This document shows positions 35,175 to 45,108 of a stretch of 64,000 bases of DNA, piece by piece (within the stretch, counting starts at the first letter, position 1; each line of letters opens with the position of its first letter). The notes below the pieces were generated by a model, which saw nothing but the letters and a program-made list of their open reading frames with translations, was not told the origin of the DNA and made no database searches. The stretch comes from Burkholderiaceae bacterium. Its GTDB lineage: Bacteria; Pseudomonadota; Gammaproteobacteria; Burkholderiales; Burkholderiaceae_E. Both the position numbers and the translations under genes were made by a program. The stretch lies in assembly GCA_023954045.1 (NCBI GenBank), contig JAMLIR010000009.1, positions 82,531 through 146,530 of the forward strand. The letters run 5' to 3'.

Positions 35175-37220
35175 ATGTCCGCCCAGCTCAATCCCGCGCA
35201 GCGCGAAGCGATCCGCTATCTCGATGGTCCCTGCCTCGTCATCGCCGGCGCCGGAAGCGGCAAGACGCGCGTCATCACGCAGAAGATCGCGCACCTGATC
35301 TCGGCCGGCTTCAGCCCCCAGGCGATCGGCGCGATCACGTTCACCAACAAGGCCGCGCAGGAGATGGCGGAGCGGCTGGGAAAGATGGTGAAGCTGCCCG
35401 AGGGGCAGCGGCCGCTGGTGAGCACCTTCCACTCGCTGGGCGTGCAGATGCTCCGGCGGGACGGCCAGTCGCTGGGCCTGAAGCGCAACTTCTCGATCCT
35501 CGACGGCGACGACTCGGCCAACATCCTGCAGCAGGCGCTGGGCACCACCGACCGCAAGGTCGCGCGCGCGGCGCAGCACCGGATTTCGCTGTGGAAGAAC
35601 GCGCTGGTCGATCCCGACCGCGCGGCGGCCGACGCGAAGGACGGCATCGAGCACGGCATCGCGCGCGCGTATCGCGACTACGCGGCCACGCTCGCGGCCT
35701 ACCAGTCGGTCGACTTCGACGACCTGATCCGGCTGCCGGTGCAGCTGCTGCGCGAGCACGCCGAGGTCGCGCAGGCCTGGCGCGAGAAATTGCGTTACCT
35801 GCTCGTCGACGAGTACCAGGACACCAACGCCTGCCAGTACGAGCTGCTGAAGCTGCTGGTGGGCCCGCGCGCCGCGTTCACCGCGGTGGGCGACGACGAC
35901 CAGTCGATCTACGGCTGGCGCGGCGCGACGCTCGAGAACCTCAATCGCCTGTCGACCGACTATCCGGGGCTGAAGGTGGTCAAGCTCGAGCAGAACTATC
36001 GCTCGAGCGTGAGCATCCTGACCGCCGCGAACCGGCTGATCGCGCACAACCCGAAGCTGCACGAGAAGAGGCTGTGGTCCGAGCACGGCATCGGCGATCC
36101 CGTTCAGGTCGTGCCGTGCGAACACGACGAGGCCGAGGCCGAGTCGGTGGTGATGCGGCTGCAGGCGCACCGCTTCGAGCGCCGCACGAAGTTCTCGGAC
36201 TACGCGATCCTGTATCGCGGCAACCACCAGGCACGCACGTTCGAGCAGGTGCTGCGCAAGGAGAAGATTCCCTACGTGCTGTCGGGCGGGCAGTCGTTCT
36301 TCGAGCGCGCCGAGATCCGCGACCTGATGGCCTACCTGCGGCTCGTCGCCAACGACGACGACGACCCCGCGTTCATTCGCGCGATCACCACCCCGAAGCG
36401 CGGCGTCGGCACGACGACGCTGCAGGCGCTGGGCACCTACGCCGGCGAGCGGCACGTGTCGATGTTCGCGGCGCTGTTCGAGTCGGGCGCCGAGCAGCGG
36501 ATCGGGCCGCGCCAGCTCGAGCCGTTGCGCGAGTTCGGCAACTTCGTCAACCGCATCGGCTGGCGCGCCGCGAAGGAGCCCGCCGCGCAGGTGCTCGACG
36601 ACCTGCTGAAAGCGATCGACTACCGCTCGCACCTGTTCGCGACCGCCGACGACAAGGTCGCAGCCGCGCGCTGGCAGAACGTGTCCGACTTCGTCGACTG
36701 GCTGAAGAAGCGCGCCGAAGAAGACGGCTCGACGCTGGTGCAGCTTGCGCAGACGGTGTCGCTGCTGTCGCAGCTCGATCGCAAGGACGGCGAGGTCGAT
36801 GCCGTGCGGCTGACGACCATCCACGCGTCGAAGGGGCTGGAGTTCCCGCACGTATTCGTCGTGGGCTGCGAGGAGGGGCTGCTGCCGCACCACGGCGGCG
36901 CCGCGGCCGCGCCGAGCGACGATGCCGACGACGCGGCGGGCGCCGCTTCCGCGCAGACCGACGCCGCGCGCATCGAGGAAGAGCGCCGCCTGATGTACGT
37001 CGCGGTCACCCGCGCGCAGCGCAGCCTCACGCTGACCTGGTGCCGCGAGCGCAAGCGCGGGCGCGAGAAATACGCGCAGATGCCGTCGCGTTTCCTGGCC
37101 GAGATGGAGCTCGATGCCCGGCCGAAGCCCGGCGCGACCGTGAGCGCCGACGCCGCGAAGGCAAGACTGGCGGGGCTGCGGGAACTGCTGACAGCGGGCG
37201 CCGGTTCCAGGGCGCGCTGA
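35175..37220 (+). CDS. rep: UvrD/Rep-family ATP-dependent DNA helicase
   Basis: A 681-residue superfamily 1A helicase, closest in length to Rep. Walker A is AGAGSGKTR (24-32); TFTNKAAQEM (Ia), DEYQDTN (II), VGDDDQSIYGWRGA (III), QNYRS (IV) and TIHASKGLEF (V) and VAVTRAQ (VI) are all present. It unwinds DNA 3'-5' and removes proteins ahead of forks. The insert with GAAAAPSDDADDAAGAASA near 575-595 is an acidic loop. The gene name is based on length and motif similarity; PcrA/UvrD assignment is possible. Confidence 0.88.
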   Translation: MSAQLNPAQREAIRYLDGPCLVIAGAGSGKTRVITQKIAHLISAGFSPQAIGAITFTNKAAQEMAERLGKMVKLPEGQRPLVSTFHSLGVQMLRRDGQSLGLKRNFSILDGDDSANILQQALGTTDRKVARAAQHRISLWKNALVDPDRAAADAKDGIEHGIARAYRDYAATLAAYQSVDFDDLIRLPVQLLREHAEVAQAWREKLRYLLVDEYQDTNACQYELLKLLVGPRAAFTAVGDDDQSIYGWRGATLENLNRLSTDYPGLKVVKLEQNYRSSVSILTAANRLIAHNPKLHEKRLWSEHGIGDPVQVVPCEHDEAEAESVVMRLQAHRFERRTKFSDYAILYRGNHQARTFEQVLRKEKIPYVLSGGQSFFERAEIRDLMAYLRLVANDDDDPAFIRAITTPKRGVGTTTLQALGTYAGERHVSMFAALFESGAEQRIGPRQLEPLREFGNFVNRIGWRAAKEPAAQVLDDLLKAIDYRSHLFATADDKVAAARWQNVSDFVDWLKKRAEEDGSTLVQLAQTVSLLSQLDRKDGEVDAVRLTTIHASKGLEFPHVFVVGCEEGLLPHHGGAAAAPSDDADDAAGAASAQTDAARIEEERRLMYVAVTRAQRSLTLTWCRERKRGREKYAQMPSRFLAEMELDARPKPGATVSADAAKARLAGLRELLTAGAGSRAR

Positions 37221-37342
37221 GCCCGCGGGCGTGGCCCGCACTTTTGCCCGCGCCAGCCTCGGCAGTATGGCGATCCGCCAATCTCGGTCTATCCTTCGGC
37301 TGGACGCATCTCCTCGAGCCCTCCAGCGGAGACCAATTCACG

Positions 37343-38041
37343 ATGGGACTGTTCCGACGAAGCGGGCCGGTGGTCTTCGAGCGCCACGCCTACGGCAGGC
37401 GGCGCTCATGGACCGTGCCGCGCTGGCTGCTGCTGCTGCTCGCCGGCATCGCGATCGGGGCGGGCGGCCTGTTCTACGCCCAGGAGGAGTACCTGCCGCC
37501 GCGCCTGACACCCGCCGAGTCGCAGCAGTTGCAGGCACGCCTGAACGAGGTCACCGCCGAGCGCCAGCGGCTGAAGCTGGCGCTCGACCAGGCCACCGCC
37601 GAGGCCAAGGCAGCGCGCGCCGACGGCGAGCGGCTCGCCGCCGAACTGGCCGAAGCCCGGCAGTCGGTCGATCGGCTCCAGAAGGACGTCGCGCTGTTCG
37701 ACGACGTGATGCCGCCGGACCCCCGAGGCGGAGCGATCGCGGTGCGCGGGGCAAAGTTCGCCAACGAGAACGGGCAGCTCGCCTACCACGTGCTGGTCAC
37801 CCGCGAGCGCAAGGGCGGCAAGCCGTTCAAGGGCGTGATGGAGCTGGCCGTCGCCGGCGACCGGGGCGGGCGCAACGAGACGATCACGCTGGGCCCGGTG
37901 GACGTGAACCTCGCCGGCTACCAGCACCTCAGCGGAAGCCTGCCGCTGCCGGCCGGTTTCACGGGGCGCCAGGCCACGATCCGCGTGCTCGACCGGCCCG
38001 GCGGCACGCTGCAGGGCATGCGCGTCATCAACGTGCGTTGA
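37343..38041 (+). CDS. membrane-anchored coiled-coil protein (DUF6776-like)
   Basis: A 232-residue protein. One membrane segment (WLLLLLAGIAIGAGGLFYA at about 30-48) is followed by a coiled coil (LQARLNEVTAERQRLKLALD to about residue 125) and a C-terminal beta domain (GAIAVRGAKFANENGQLAYH, TIRVLDRPGGTLQGMRVINV). The layout matches a beta-proteobacterial family of single-pass proteins, recently named DUF6776 as I recall. Function unknown; a structural envelope role is a guess. Its last 14 bases overlap the convergent dehydrogenase gene. Confidence 0.75.
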   Translation: MGLFRRSGPVVFERHAYGRRRSWTVPRWLLLLLAGIAIGAGGLFYAQEEYLPPRLTPAESQQLQARLNEVTAERQRLKLALDQATAEAKAARADGERLAAELAEARQSVDRLQKDVALFDDVMPPDPRGGAIAVRGAKFANENGQLAYHVLVTRERKGGKPFKGVMELAVAGDRGGRNETITLGPVDVNLAGYQHLSGSLPLPAGFTGRQATIRVLDRPGGTLQGMRVINVR

Positions 38042-39014
38042 TCACGCGGATCGGCGCGCCGTCGAGCCACGCGGCGAGCGCGTCGACGATGCCCTGGAAG
38101 AAGGCCGCGAACACCTGGGCGTTCACGTAGCCGAGGTGGGGCGAGATCGTGACGTTCGGCAGCCCGAAGAGCGGGTGGCCGGCCGCGACCGGTTCCGCGT
38201 CGAAGACGTCGAGCGCCGCGCCACCCGGCCGGCCCGCGGCGAGCGCCTCGGCGAGCGCCCGCTCGTCCAACAGCCCCGAGCGCGAGGTGTTGACGATCAC
38301 CGCGTCGGAGCGCATCCGCGCAAGATCGGCCGCGCCGACGATGCCGCGCGTGCGCGCCGACAGCACGAGGTGCAGCGACACCGCGGCGCTGGTCTCGAAG
38401 AGCTCCTCCTTCGGCACCCGGCGCACGCCGACCTCGGCCGCTCGCGCGTCGTCGAGATTCTGGCTCCACGCGACCACGTCCATGCCGAAGGCCTGCCCGA
38501 CGCGGGCGACCCGGGCGCCGATCTGCCCCAGGCCGACGAGGCCGAGACGCTCGCCGGCCAGGTTCGCGGGCAGCGGGTAGCCGCGCCCCTCGGCGTCGCC
38601 GCGCCAGTGGCCGCGCCGCGTGCCGGCGTCGGCCTGCACGAGGCGCCTGGTCGCGGCCAGGATCAGCGCCCAGGTCAGCTCGGCGGTCGAGGCCTTCGAC
38701 GGTCCTCCGGGCGTGAACGACACCGGGATGCCGCGGCGCGCCGCCGCCTCGTGGTCGACCGCGGCATTGCGCTCGCCGGTGAAGACGACGAACTTCAGCC
38801 GCGGCAGCGCGTCGATGACCGACGCCGGGAACGGCGTGCGCTCGCGCATCAGGCAGACCGCGTCGAAATCGGCTAGCGCCGCGACCGCGTGCCCGGCGCT
38901 GCCGAACGGCTGCTCGAAGACGACGACGTCTGCGCGCTCGCGCACCGCGGTCCAGTCGGCGGACGAGAAGGCCGCGCGCTCGTAGTCGTCGCAGACCGCG
39001 ATGCGGGGGCGCAT
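38028..39014 (-). CDS. D-2-hydroxyacid dehydrogenase
   Basis: A 328-residue NAD-dependent enzyme. The nucleotide fold is LGLVGLGQIGARVARV (about 155-170), and the catalytic residues lie in NTSRSGLLDE (Arg), DVFDAEPV (Glu) and SPHLGY (His). Substrates could be 3-phosphoglycerate-like or other D-2-hydroxy acids; the short N-terminal domain with CLMRERTPFPASVIDALPRL resembles the phosphoglycerate dehydrogenase-like group. It begins in a TGATG overlap with the ppk2 stop codon. Confidence 0.9.
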   Translation of the reverse strand: MRPRIAVCDDYERAAFSSADWTAVRERADVVVFEQPFGSAGHAVAALADFDAVCLMRERTPFPASVIDALPRLKFVVFTGERNAAVDHEAAARRGIPVSFTPGGPSKASTAELTWALILAATRRLVQADAGTRRGHWRGDAEGRGYPLPANLAGERLGLVGLGQIGARVARVGQAFGMDVVAWSQNLDDARAAEVGVRRVPKEELFETSAAVSLHLVLSARTRGIVGAADLARMRSDAVIVNTSRSGLLDERALAEALAAGRPGGAALDVFDAEPVAAGHPLFGLPNVTISPHLGYVNAQVFAAFFQGIVDALAAWLDGAPIRVINAR

Positions 39015-39790
39015 CAGAACTTCTCCTTGATCGGCTTGACCGGCCCGCCGAAGCGCTCGGTGCCCGGCTTGCCCTTCAGCGGCGGCAGATCGAGCTGCTC
39101 GATCGGCACCTTGCGGTCGGGCACCTGGTCGAGCAGGTGGCGGATCAGGTTCAGCCGCCCGCGGCGCTGGTCGTCGAAGTTCACCAGGTGCCAGGGCGCG
39201 TGCTTCGTGTGCGTGGCCTCGAACATCGCGTCGCGCGCGCGCCCGTAGTCGCCATAGTGCTCGCGCGACTTCAGGTCGATCGGCGAGAGCTTCCAGCGCT
39301 TCAGCGGGTCTTCGGCGCGCTCGGCGAAGCGCTCTTCCTGGTAGACCTGGTCGACCGCGAGCCAGTACTTGTAGAGCAGGATGCCGTCGTCGACGAGCAA
39401 TTTCTCGAACACCGGCACCTGCTTCAGGAACAGCCGGTACTGCTCGTCGGTGCAAAAGCCCATCACCCGCTCGACGCCCGCGCGGTTGTACCAGCTGCGG
39501 TCGAACAGCACCATTTCGCCGGCTGCGGGCAGGTGCGCCGCGTACCGCTGGAAGTACCACTGGGTGGCCTCGCGCTCGGTGGGCTTGGGCAGCGCGACGA
39601 TGCGCACCTGGCGCGGATTCAGGTATTCGGCGATCGTGTGGATCACGCCGCCCTTGCCCGCGGTGTCGCGGCCCTCCAGCAGCACCATCATCCGCTTGCC
39701 GGTGTGGGCGAGCCAGTGGGCGAGGTCGTTCAACTCGAGCTGCAGCGGCTCGAGCGCCGCCTCGTAGTCCTTCTTCTTCATGGGCTTCAT
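39014..39790 (-). CDS. ppk2: polyphosphate kinase 2
   Basis: A 258-residue PPK2 enzyme that moves phosphate between polyphosphate and nucleotides. Walker A is GRDTAGKGG, and the lid-proximal motif is DRSWYNRAGVERVMGF. LYKYWLAVDQVYQEERF and HYGDYGRARDAMFE follow as in class I PPK2. GGAGGCCCGGCG precedes ATG 39790. It overlaps the downstream dehydrogenase by one base (TGATG). Direction of the reaction in the cell cannot be told from sequence. Confidence 0.94.
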   Translation of the reverse strand: MKPMKKKDYEAALEPLQLELNDLAHWLAHTGKRMMVLLEGRDTAGKGGVIHTIAEYLNPRQVRIVALPKPTEREATQWYFQRYAAHLPAAGEMVLFDRSWYNRAGVERVMGFCTDEQYRLFLKQVPVFEKLLVDDGILLYKYWLAVDQVYQEERFAERAEDPLKRWKLSPIDLKSREHYGDYGRARDAMFEATHTKHAPWHLVNFDDQRRGRLNLIRHLLDQVPDRKVPIEQLDLPPLKGKPGTERFGGPVKPIKEKF

Positions 39791-39853
39791 CGCCGGGCCT
39801 CCGTCTTGCGCGGACCGGGAGAGGATAGCCCGACTCGGACGCTCGCGCCGGCC

Positions 39854-41188
39854 TCAGGCCTGCTGCACGTCGTCCAGCCCGAACGAGGCCCAGACCGCGA
39901 GCGCGCACATCGCGGCGAACAGCGCGACGACCGCGACCTCGCCGAAGCGTTGGTCCACGGCGCCGAACACCCCGGCGCCGAGCATCACGATGCCGGTGAT
40001 CGTGTTCGACAGCGCGGTGTACGCGGCGCGTCGCTGCGGATCGGCCATGTCGACCACGTGCGTCGTGCGCCCGAGCCGCACGCCCTGTTCGGCGATCGTC
40101 AGCGCGAACACCAGCGCCGGCAGCACCCAGGCCGACGCGAGCATCGATCCGGCCGTGGCGCCGCGGCCGGCGCCGACGGCCGCGGCGATCGCGAGCGCCG
40201 CGGCGCCGATCGACCCCGCGACCAGCAACACCCGCCGGCTCGACAGGTCGGCCAGCCGGCCCCAGACGTAGCTGCTGGCGATCGTCGCGAGCGCCGAAGC
40301 GATGACGAACGGGCCGAGGCCGGCCGCCTGCCCGCCCGACGCGCGCCCGCCCATCGCCAGCAGGAACGGCGGCGCCAGCGTGGTCGCCAGCAGCAGGCAG
40401 CGGACCACGACGAAGCGCACCAGCTGCGGGTCTTCGCGCAGCAGACCGAACTGCGCGATCGCGACCGCCAGCGGGTTGCCGCCGCCCTCGGTCGCGCCGG
40501 GCTGCTCGGCCAGCGACGCGAACAGCAGCGCCGAGCCGATCCACAGCGCGCCGGCCACCCCGAGCGCCACCGCGATCACGCCGACCGAGCGCTCGACCAG
40601 CCCGCTGCCGAGCAGCGCACCGAACCCGAGCAGCAGCAGCGCCGCGACGGTGCTCGCGGTGCCGGTCGCGGTGCCGCGCGTCGATTTCGACACGGTCTTG
40701 CCGAGCACGTCCTTGTGCGCGATCGAGCAGCCGCTGCGCGCCAGCGCGAGCACGGCCAGCAGCGCGAGGATCGTCCAGCCGGCCGGCGCGCCTTCGAGCG
40801 TCGCGGCCGCCAGCGCGATGCCGGCCGCGCACAGCCCCTGGACCACGCTCCCGGCCGCCCAGACCCACTTGCGCACCGGCAGCGACCGGATCCCTGCAGC
40901 GATGACCAGCTGCGGGAGCAGGGCGCCGGCCTCGCGAACCGGCACCAGCAGGCCGACCATGAAGAGCGGGGCCCCGAGCGCCCCGAGCAGCCACGCGAGC
41001 ACCAGCTTCGGGTCGAGCAGGCCGTCGGCGGTCTTGGTCGCGGCGAGGCTCGCCACGTGCGTCAGGAAGTTGCGCGGCTGCTCGCTGCAGGCCTCTTCGG
41101 GGATGTCGCGGCAGACCCGGCCCTGGTCCTCGCCGGTCAGCACTTCGTAGATGCGCTCGTGCGCATCGCGGACGGGGATGCTCGGCAT
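39854..41188 (-). CDS. MFS transporter with cytosolic N-terminal extension
   Basis: A 444-residue major facilitator. A soluble N-terminus of about 55 residues (DAHERIYEVLTGEDQGRVCR) precedes about 12 membrane segments. The IAHKDVLGKTVSKSTRGTAT loop and GRLADLSSRRVLLVAG resemble the intracellular loops of MFS carriers; DRSSRR-type motif A is degenerate. The substrate is unknown. ATG 41188 is used. It is divergent from the sigma-54 activator gene across 33 bases, so that activator may control it. Confidence 0.8.
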   Translation of the reverse strand: MPSIPVRDAHERIYEVLTGEDQGRVCRDIPEEACSEQPRNFLTHVASLAATKTADGLLDPKLVLAWLLGALGAPLFMVGLLVPVREAGALLPQLVIAAGIRSLPVRKWVWAAGSVVQGLCAAGIALAAATLEGAPAGWTILALLAVLALARSGCSIAHKDVLGKTVSKSTRGTATGTASTVAALLLLGFGALLGSGLVERSVGVIAVALGVAGALWIGSALLFASLAEQPGATEGGGNPLAVAIAQFGLLREDPQLVRFVVVRCLLLATTLAPPFLLAMGGRASGGQAAGLGPFVIASALATIASSYVWGRLADLSSRRVLLVAGSIGAAALAIAAAVGAGRGATAGSMLASAWVLPALVFALTIAEQGVRLGRTTHVVDMADPQRRAAYTALSNTITGIVMLGAGVFGAVDQRFGEVAVVALFAAMCALAVWASFGLDDVQQA

Positions 41189-41209
41189 CCCCGGATTATG
41201 CCCGTGGGC

Positions 41210-41215
41210 TATGAT
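41210..41215 (+). promoter_or_regulatory. candidate -10 element (TATGAT) for the sigma-54 activator gene
   Basis: TATGAT ends seven bases before ATG 41222, so the predicted transcription start coincides with the start codon and the mRNA may be leaderless; no Shine-Dalgarno is visible. Confidence 0.4.
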
Positions 41216-41221
41216 CGCCCG

Positions 41222-42787
<1,566 letters not shown>

Positions 42788-42839
42788 GGCAAACGCGAGT
42801 TGTAACGAGATATCCGCAACGTGGACGGGCACCGAAGCG

Positions 42840-43985
42840 ATGCGAAACATCTTCCTGCTGTACATGCCGCCGAACAACCTGGAGGCGATGACGCACTACC
42901 AGGACACGATTCACAGCAAGGTACCGTTCGAGCGGATCGCGCCCCACGTATCGCGCGACGTCGCGTCTCGACTCCGGAACATTTTCGGCGAGCGTCCGAT
43001 CGCGGTTTGGGGGTCGCGCGACGGCAGGTCGAACCGCAGCAAGTTCGAAAAGATGGCCGAGGGCGACGACCTGCTGATCGTCGAGGACGAAACGATCCGG
43101 CTCATGGGGAAAATCGCGTTGAAGACCGTCAACGCCGATCTGTCCCGCGAGCTCTGGCGCAACCTGAATCCCGCGACTCCGGACGGATGGAACCTGATCT
43201 ACTTCATCGCCAATCCGGTCGAGATCGACGTTCCGTTCAGGGAATTCTGCGCGCTGTTCGGCTACGAGCCGAGCTATCGACTGCGTGGATTCACGACCGT
43301 GGGCGGCGACAAACTCGGGGAGTTCTACGACCGGTACGACGACCTCTACTCGATCCTGATGCGGATCCGGGCCGGGGAGCCGATCGTTCGGAAGGCTGCG
43401 CCGTCCGAGATCGAGAAGCTGCCCGAACGGCTCGTCGAGATTCAGGCAGAGGACGTCGCCCAGGTGCTGCGCAGCGATCTGGTCTCCGATCACGTGAAGA
43501 TGCAGTGGAAGATCGCGAGCCTGGGCCTGAAGGCCGGCGAGAAGATATGGGTGCCTCCTGCCGACCAGGGCAAGTTGCGGGCCGCCTTTGATTTCAGCGC
43601 GTTCGAACCCGAGTTCGCAACCGGAATCGACCTCCCGAAGAACTACTTCGAGAATATCGACGTGGTCTGGAAGGACGAGTTCCGGATCGACGCCGCATTC
43701 GAAGTGGAGAACTCGACTGCGATCTACTCAGGGCTGCTGCGGTTCGCCGACCTGAGCATCGTGGCGCCGAACACCCTCTATCCGATGTTCATCGTCGCGC
43801 CGCGGGAGCGACGGAATCGCGTGCGCGAGCAGTTGCTGCGGCCTGTCTTCCGGCAGCTGGACCTTCGCGACAAGGTGCGCTTTCTGCCCTACGAGACGAT
43901 CGATGAGATCGATCGGTTCTTCTCGACGGCATCGAGCGGGCTCTCGGTCGATCTGCTGCGCGGGAAGGCAGAGACGCTCGTCTAA
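42840..43985 (+). CDS. candidate modification-dependent restriction protein: PUA-like reader plus PD-(D/E)XK-like nuclease
   Basis: A 381-residue protein with two parts. Residues about 35-170 resemble an EVE/PUA-type fold (IAVWGSRDGRSNRSKFEKMA, GDDLLIVED, GKIALKT, WNLIYFI, FCALFGY), a family that reads modified bases in restriction enzymes. Residues about 215-350 match a nuclease-like family: KMQWKIASLGLKAGEKIWVP, IDVVWK, FEVENSTAIYSGLLR (287-301) and FIVAPRERR (317-325). Asp274 with Glu288-x-Glu290 could form a PD-(D/E)XK-type site. Function as a Type IV-like defence protein is inference. DNA here is visibly less G+C-rich than neighbours, and a toxin-antitoxin pair follows. Confidence 0.6.
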   Translation: MRNIFLLYMPPNNLEAMTHYQDTIHSKVPFERIAPHVSRDVASRLRNIFGERPIAVWGSRDGRSNRSKFEKMAEGDDLLIVEDETIRLMGKIALKTVNADLSRELWRNLNPATPDGWNLIYFIANPVEIDVPFREFCALFGYEPSYRLRGFTTVGGDKLGEFYDRYDDLYSILMRIRAGEPIVRKAAPSEIEKLPERLVEIQAEDVAQVLRSDLVSDHVKMQWKIASLGLKAGEKIWVPPADQGKLRAAFDFSAFEPEFATGIDLPKNYFENIDVVWKDEFRIDAAFEVENSTAIYSGLLRFADLSIVAPNTLYPMFIVAPRERRNRVREQLLRPVFRQLDLRDKVRFLPYETIDEIDRFFSTASSGLSVDLLRGKAETLV

Positions 43986-44014
43986 CGCCAATCGCCATTG
44001 GGCGAGGCGCAGGC

Positions 44015-44042
44015 TTGACATGCCCATATTGGGCATTAACAT
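44015..44042 (+). promoter_or_regulatory. promoter of the nucleotidyltransferase/HEPN pair
   Basis: A perfect -35 TTGACA (44015-44020), a 16-base spacer and a -10 TAACAT (44037-44042). The expected transcription start, 7-8 bases downstream, falls on the A of ATG 44050, predicting a leaderless mRNA. Confidence 0.65.
44020..44036. promoter_or_regulatory. operator 1 (ATGCCCATATTGGGCAT) in the promoter spacer
   Basis: A perfect 17-bp inverted repeat, arms ATGCCCA and TGGGCAT around TAT, filling the space between the -35 and -10. It shares the pattern ATRCCC-N4-TGGGYAT with operator 2, whose centre is 21 bp away. Confidence 0.7.
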
Positions 44043-44058
44043 ACCCGATATGGGTATG
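44040..44058. promoter_or_regulatory. operator 2 (CATACCC-N5-GGGTATG) over the start codon
   Basis: A perfect inverted repeat with 7-bp arms overlapping the -10, the predicted transcription start and the start codon. Operators 1 and 2 lie on the same DNA face, suggesting cooperative autorepression by the encoded HTH protein. Confidence 0.7.
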
Positions 44059-44694
44059 AAGAAGGCCCTCGCCGCCCAGCCGCCCCCGACCAGCCTGGCG
44101 GACGCGCTGTTTTCCGGCACCCGCCAGCGCGTTCTGCGCCTGTTGTTCGGCCAGCCCGAGCGCAGCTATTACGCGACGGAGTTGATCGCGCTCGCTGCGT
44201 CGGGGTCGGGCGCCGTCCAGCGCGAGCTCGCCAGTCTGGCGGAGAGCGGCCTGGTGACGGTGCGCGCCGTCGGCAATCGCAAGCACTACCAGGCCAACCC
44301 CGAGTCCCCCATCTACGCCGAGCTCTGCGGAATCGTTCGCAAGACCTTCGGCCTCGCCGAGCCTCTGCGCGAAGCGCTCGCACCGCTGGCCTCGAGGATC
44401 CGTGCCGCCTTCGTCTACGGATCCGTCGCGAAGGGCGCCGATACGGCGGCCAGCGACATAGACCTGATGGTCGTCAGCGATACGGTCAGCTATGCGGACA
44501 CCTACGCGGCGCTGGAAGATGTCAGCGCGGTGCTCGGTCGCCAGGTGAATCCGACGATCCTCACGACGAAAGATCTCGCAGCCGCCTTCGAGAAGGAGGA
44601 TGCGTTCACCGTGCGCGTGTGGTCACAGCCGAAGGTGTGGGTGATCGGGAGCGATGATGACGTCGGCGCTCGACAACCTGAGCGGCCCGGGTAA
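44050..44694 (+). CDS. winged-HTH minimal nucleotidyltransferase (MNT-type antitoxin candidate)
   Basis: About 214 residues. A winged helix-turn-helix (about 18-82; SGTRQRVLRLLFGQ, YYATELIALAASGSGAVQRE, VGNRKHYQANP) is fused to a minimal nucleotidyltransferase: GSVAKG (124-129) and SDIDL with Asp136 and Asp138, the GS-X-DxD pattern. In MNT/HEPN systems this enzyme AMPylates and silences its HEPN partner. The HTH probably binds the two operators over its own promoter. No Shine-Dalgarno precedes ATG 44050 or 44056; the promoter position supports leaderless translation from 44050. It overlaps the next gene by 41 bases. Confidence 0.82.
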   Translation: MGMKKALAAQPPPTSLADALFSGTRQRVLRLLFGQPERSYYATELIALAASGSGAVQRELASLAESGLVTVRAVGNRKHYQANPESPIYAELCGIVRKTFGLAEPLREALAPLASRIRAAFVYGSVAKGADTAASDIDLMVVSDTVSYADTYAALEDVSAVLGRQVNPTILTTKDLAAAFEKEDAFTVRVWSQPKVWVIGSDDDVGARQPERPG

Positions 44695-45076
44695 GCCGTT
44701 GAAGCCCGAGCCCCCGGACGCCGCGGAGTTCGCGGGGCTTCGCCGATCGGCGTCCGCCCGGCTGGGCGACGCCACGAATGCCAACCTATCCCTGGAGGGC
44801 CGGTTCGATCTCGCCTACAACGCTGCGCATGCGCTGTGCCTGGCGGCGCTTCGGTGGCACGGCTATCGGTCGGCGAACCGCTACATCGTGTTCCAGCTAC
44901 TGCCGCACACCCTCGGGTTGGGTCCGGAGGTCTGGCGGGTGCTGGCCAAGTGCCACGACATCCGGAACCGCGGGGAGTACCAGGGCGATCTGGAGGTGAC
45001 CGAACGGCTGGTCACGGATTTGATCGACGCCTGTGGCGCGGTGGCACGGAGGCTCGACACGCTCATGGAGCTATGA
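44654..45076 (+). CDS. HEPN-like partner of the MNT protein (toxin candidate)
   Basis: A 140-residue helical protein. SLEGRFDLAYNAAHALCLAA, then RYIVFQLLPHTLGLGPEVWR and CHDIRNRGEYQGD (101-113), match helices of HEPN-like proteins encoded beside MNT nucleotidyltransferases. The classical HEPN RNase motif R-x4-6-H is not seen; the corresponding place reads RNRGEY, so ribonuclease activity is doubtful, or the site differs. GGGAGCG lies just before tandem ATG codons at 44654 and 44657. Pairing by a 41-base overlap with the MNT gene indicates a two-gene module, probably toxin-antitoxin. Confidence 0.65.
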   Translation: MMTSALDNLSGPGKPLKPEPPDAAEFAGLRRSASARLGDATNANLSLEGRFDLAYNAAHALCLAALRWHGYRSANRYIVFQLLPHTLGLGPEVWRVLAKCHDIRNRGEYQGDLEVTERLVTDLIDACGAVARRLDTLMEL

Positions 45077-45108
45077 GAACAGCGCTACGCCGCACACGCC
45101 GTCACGAA

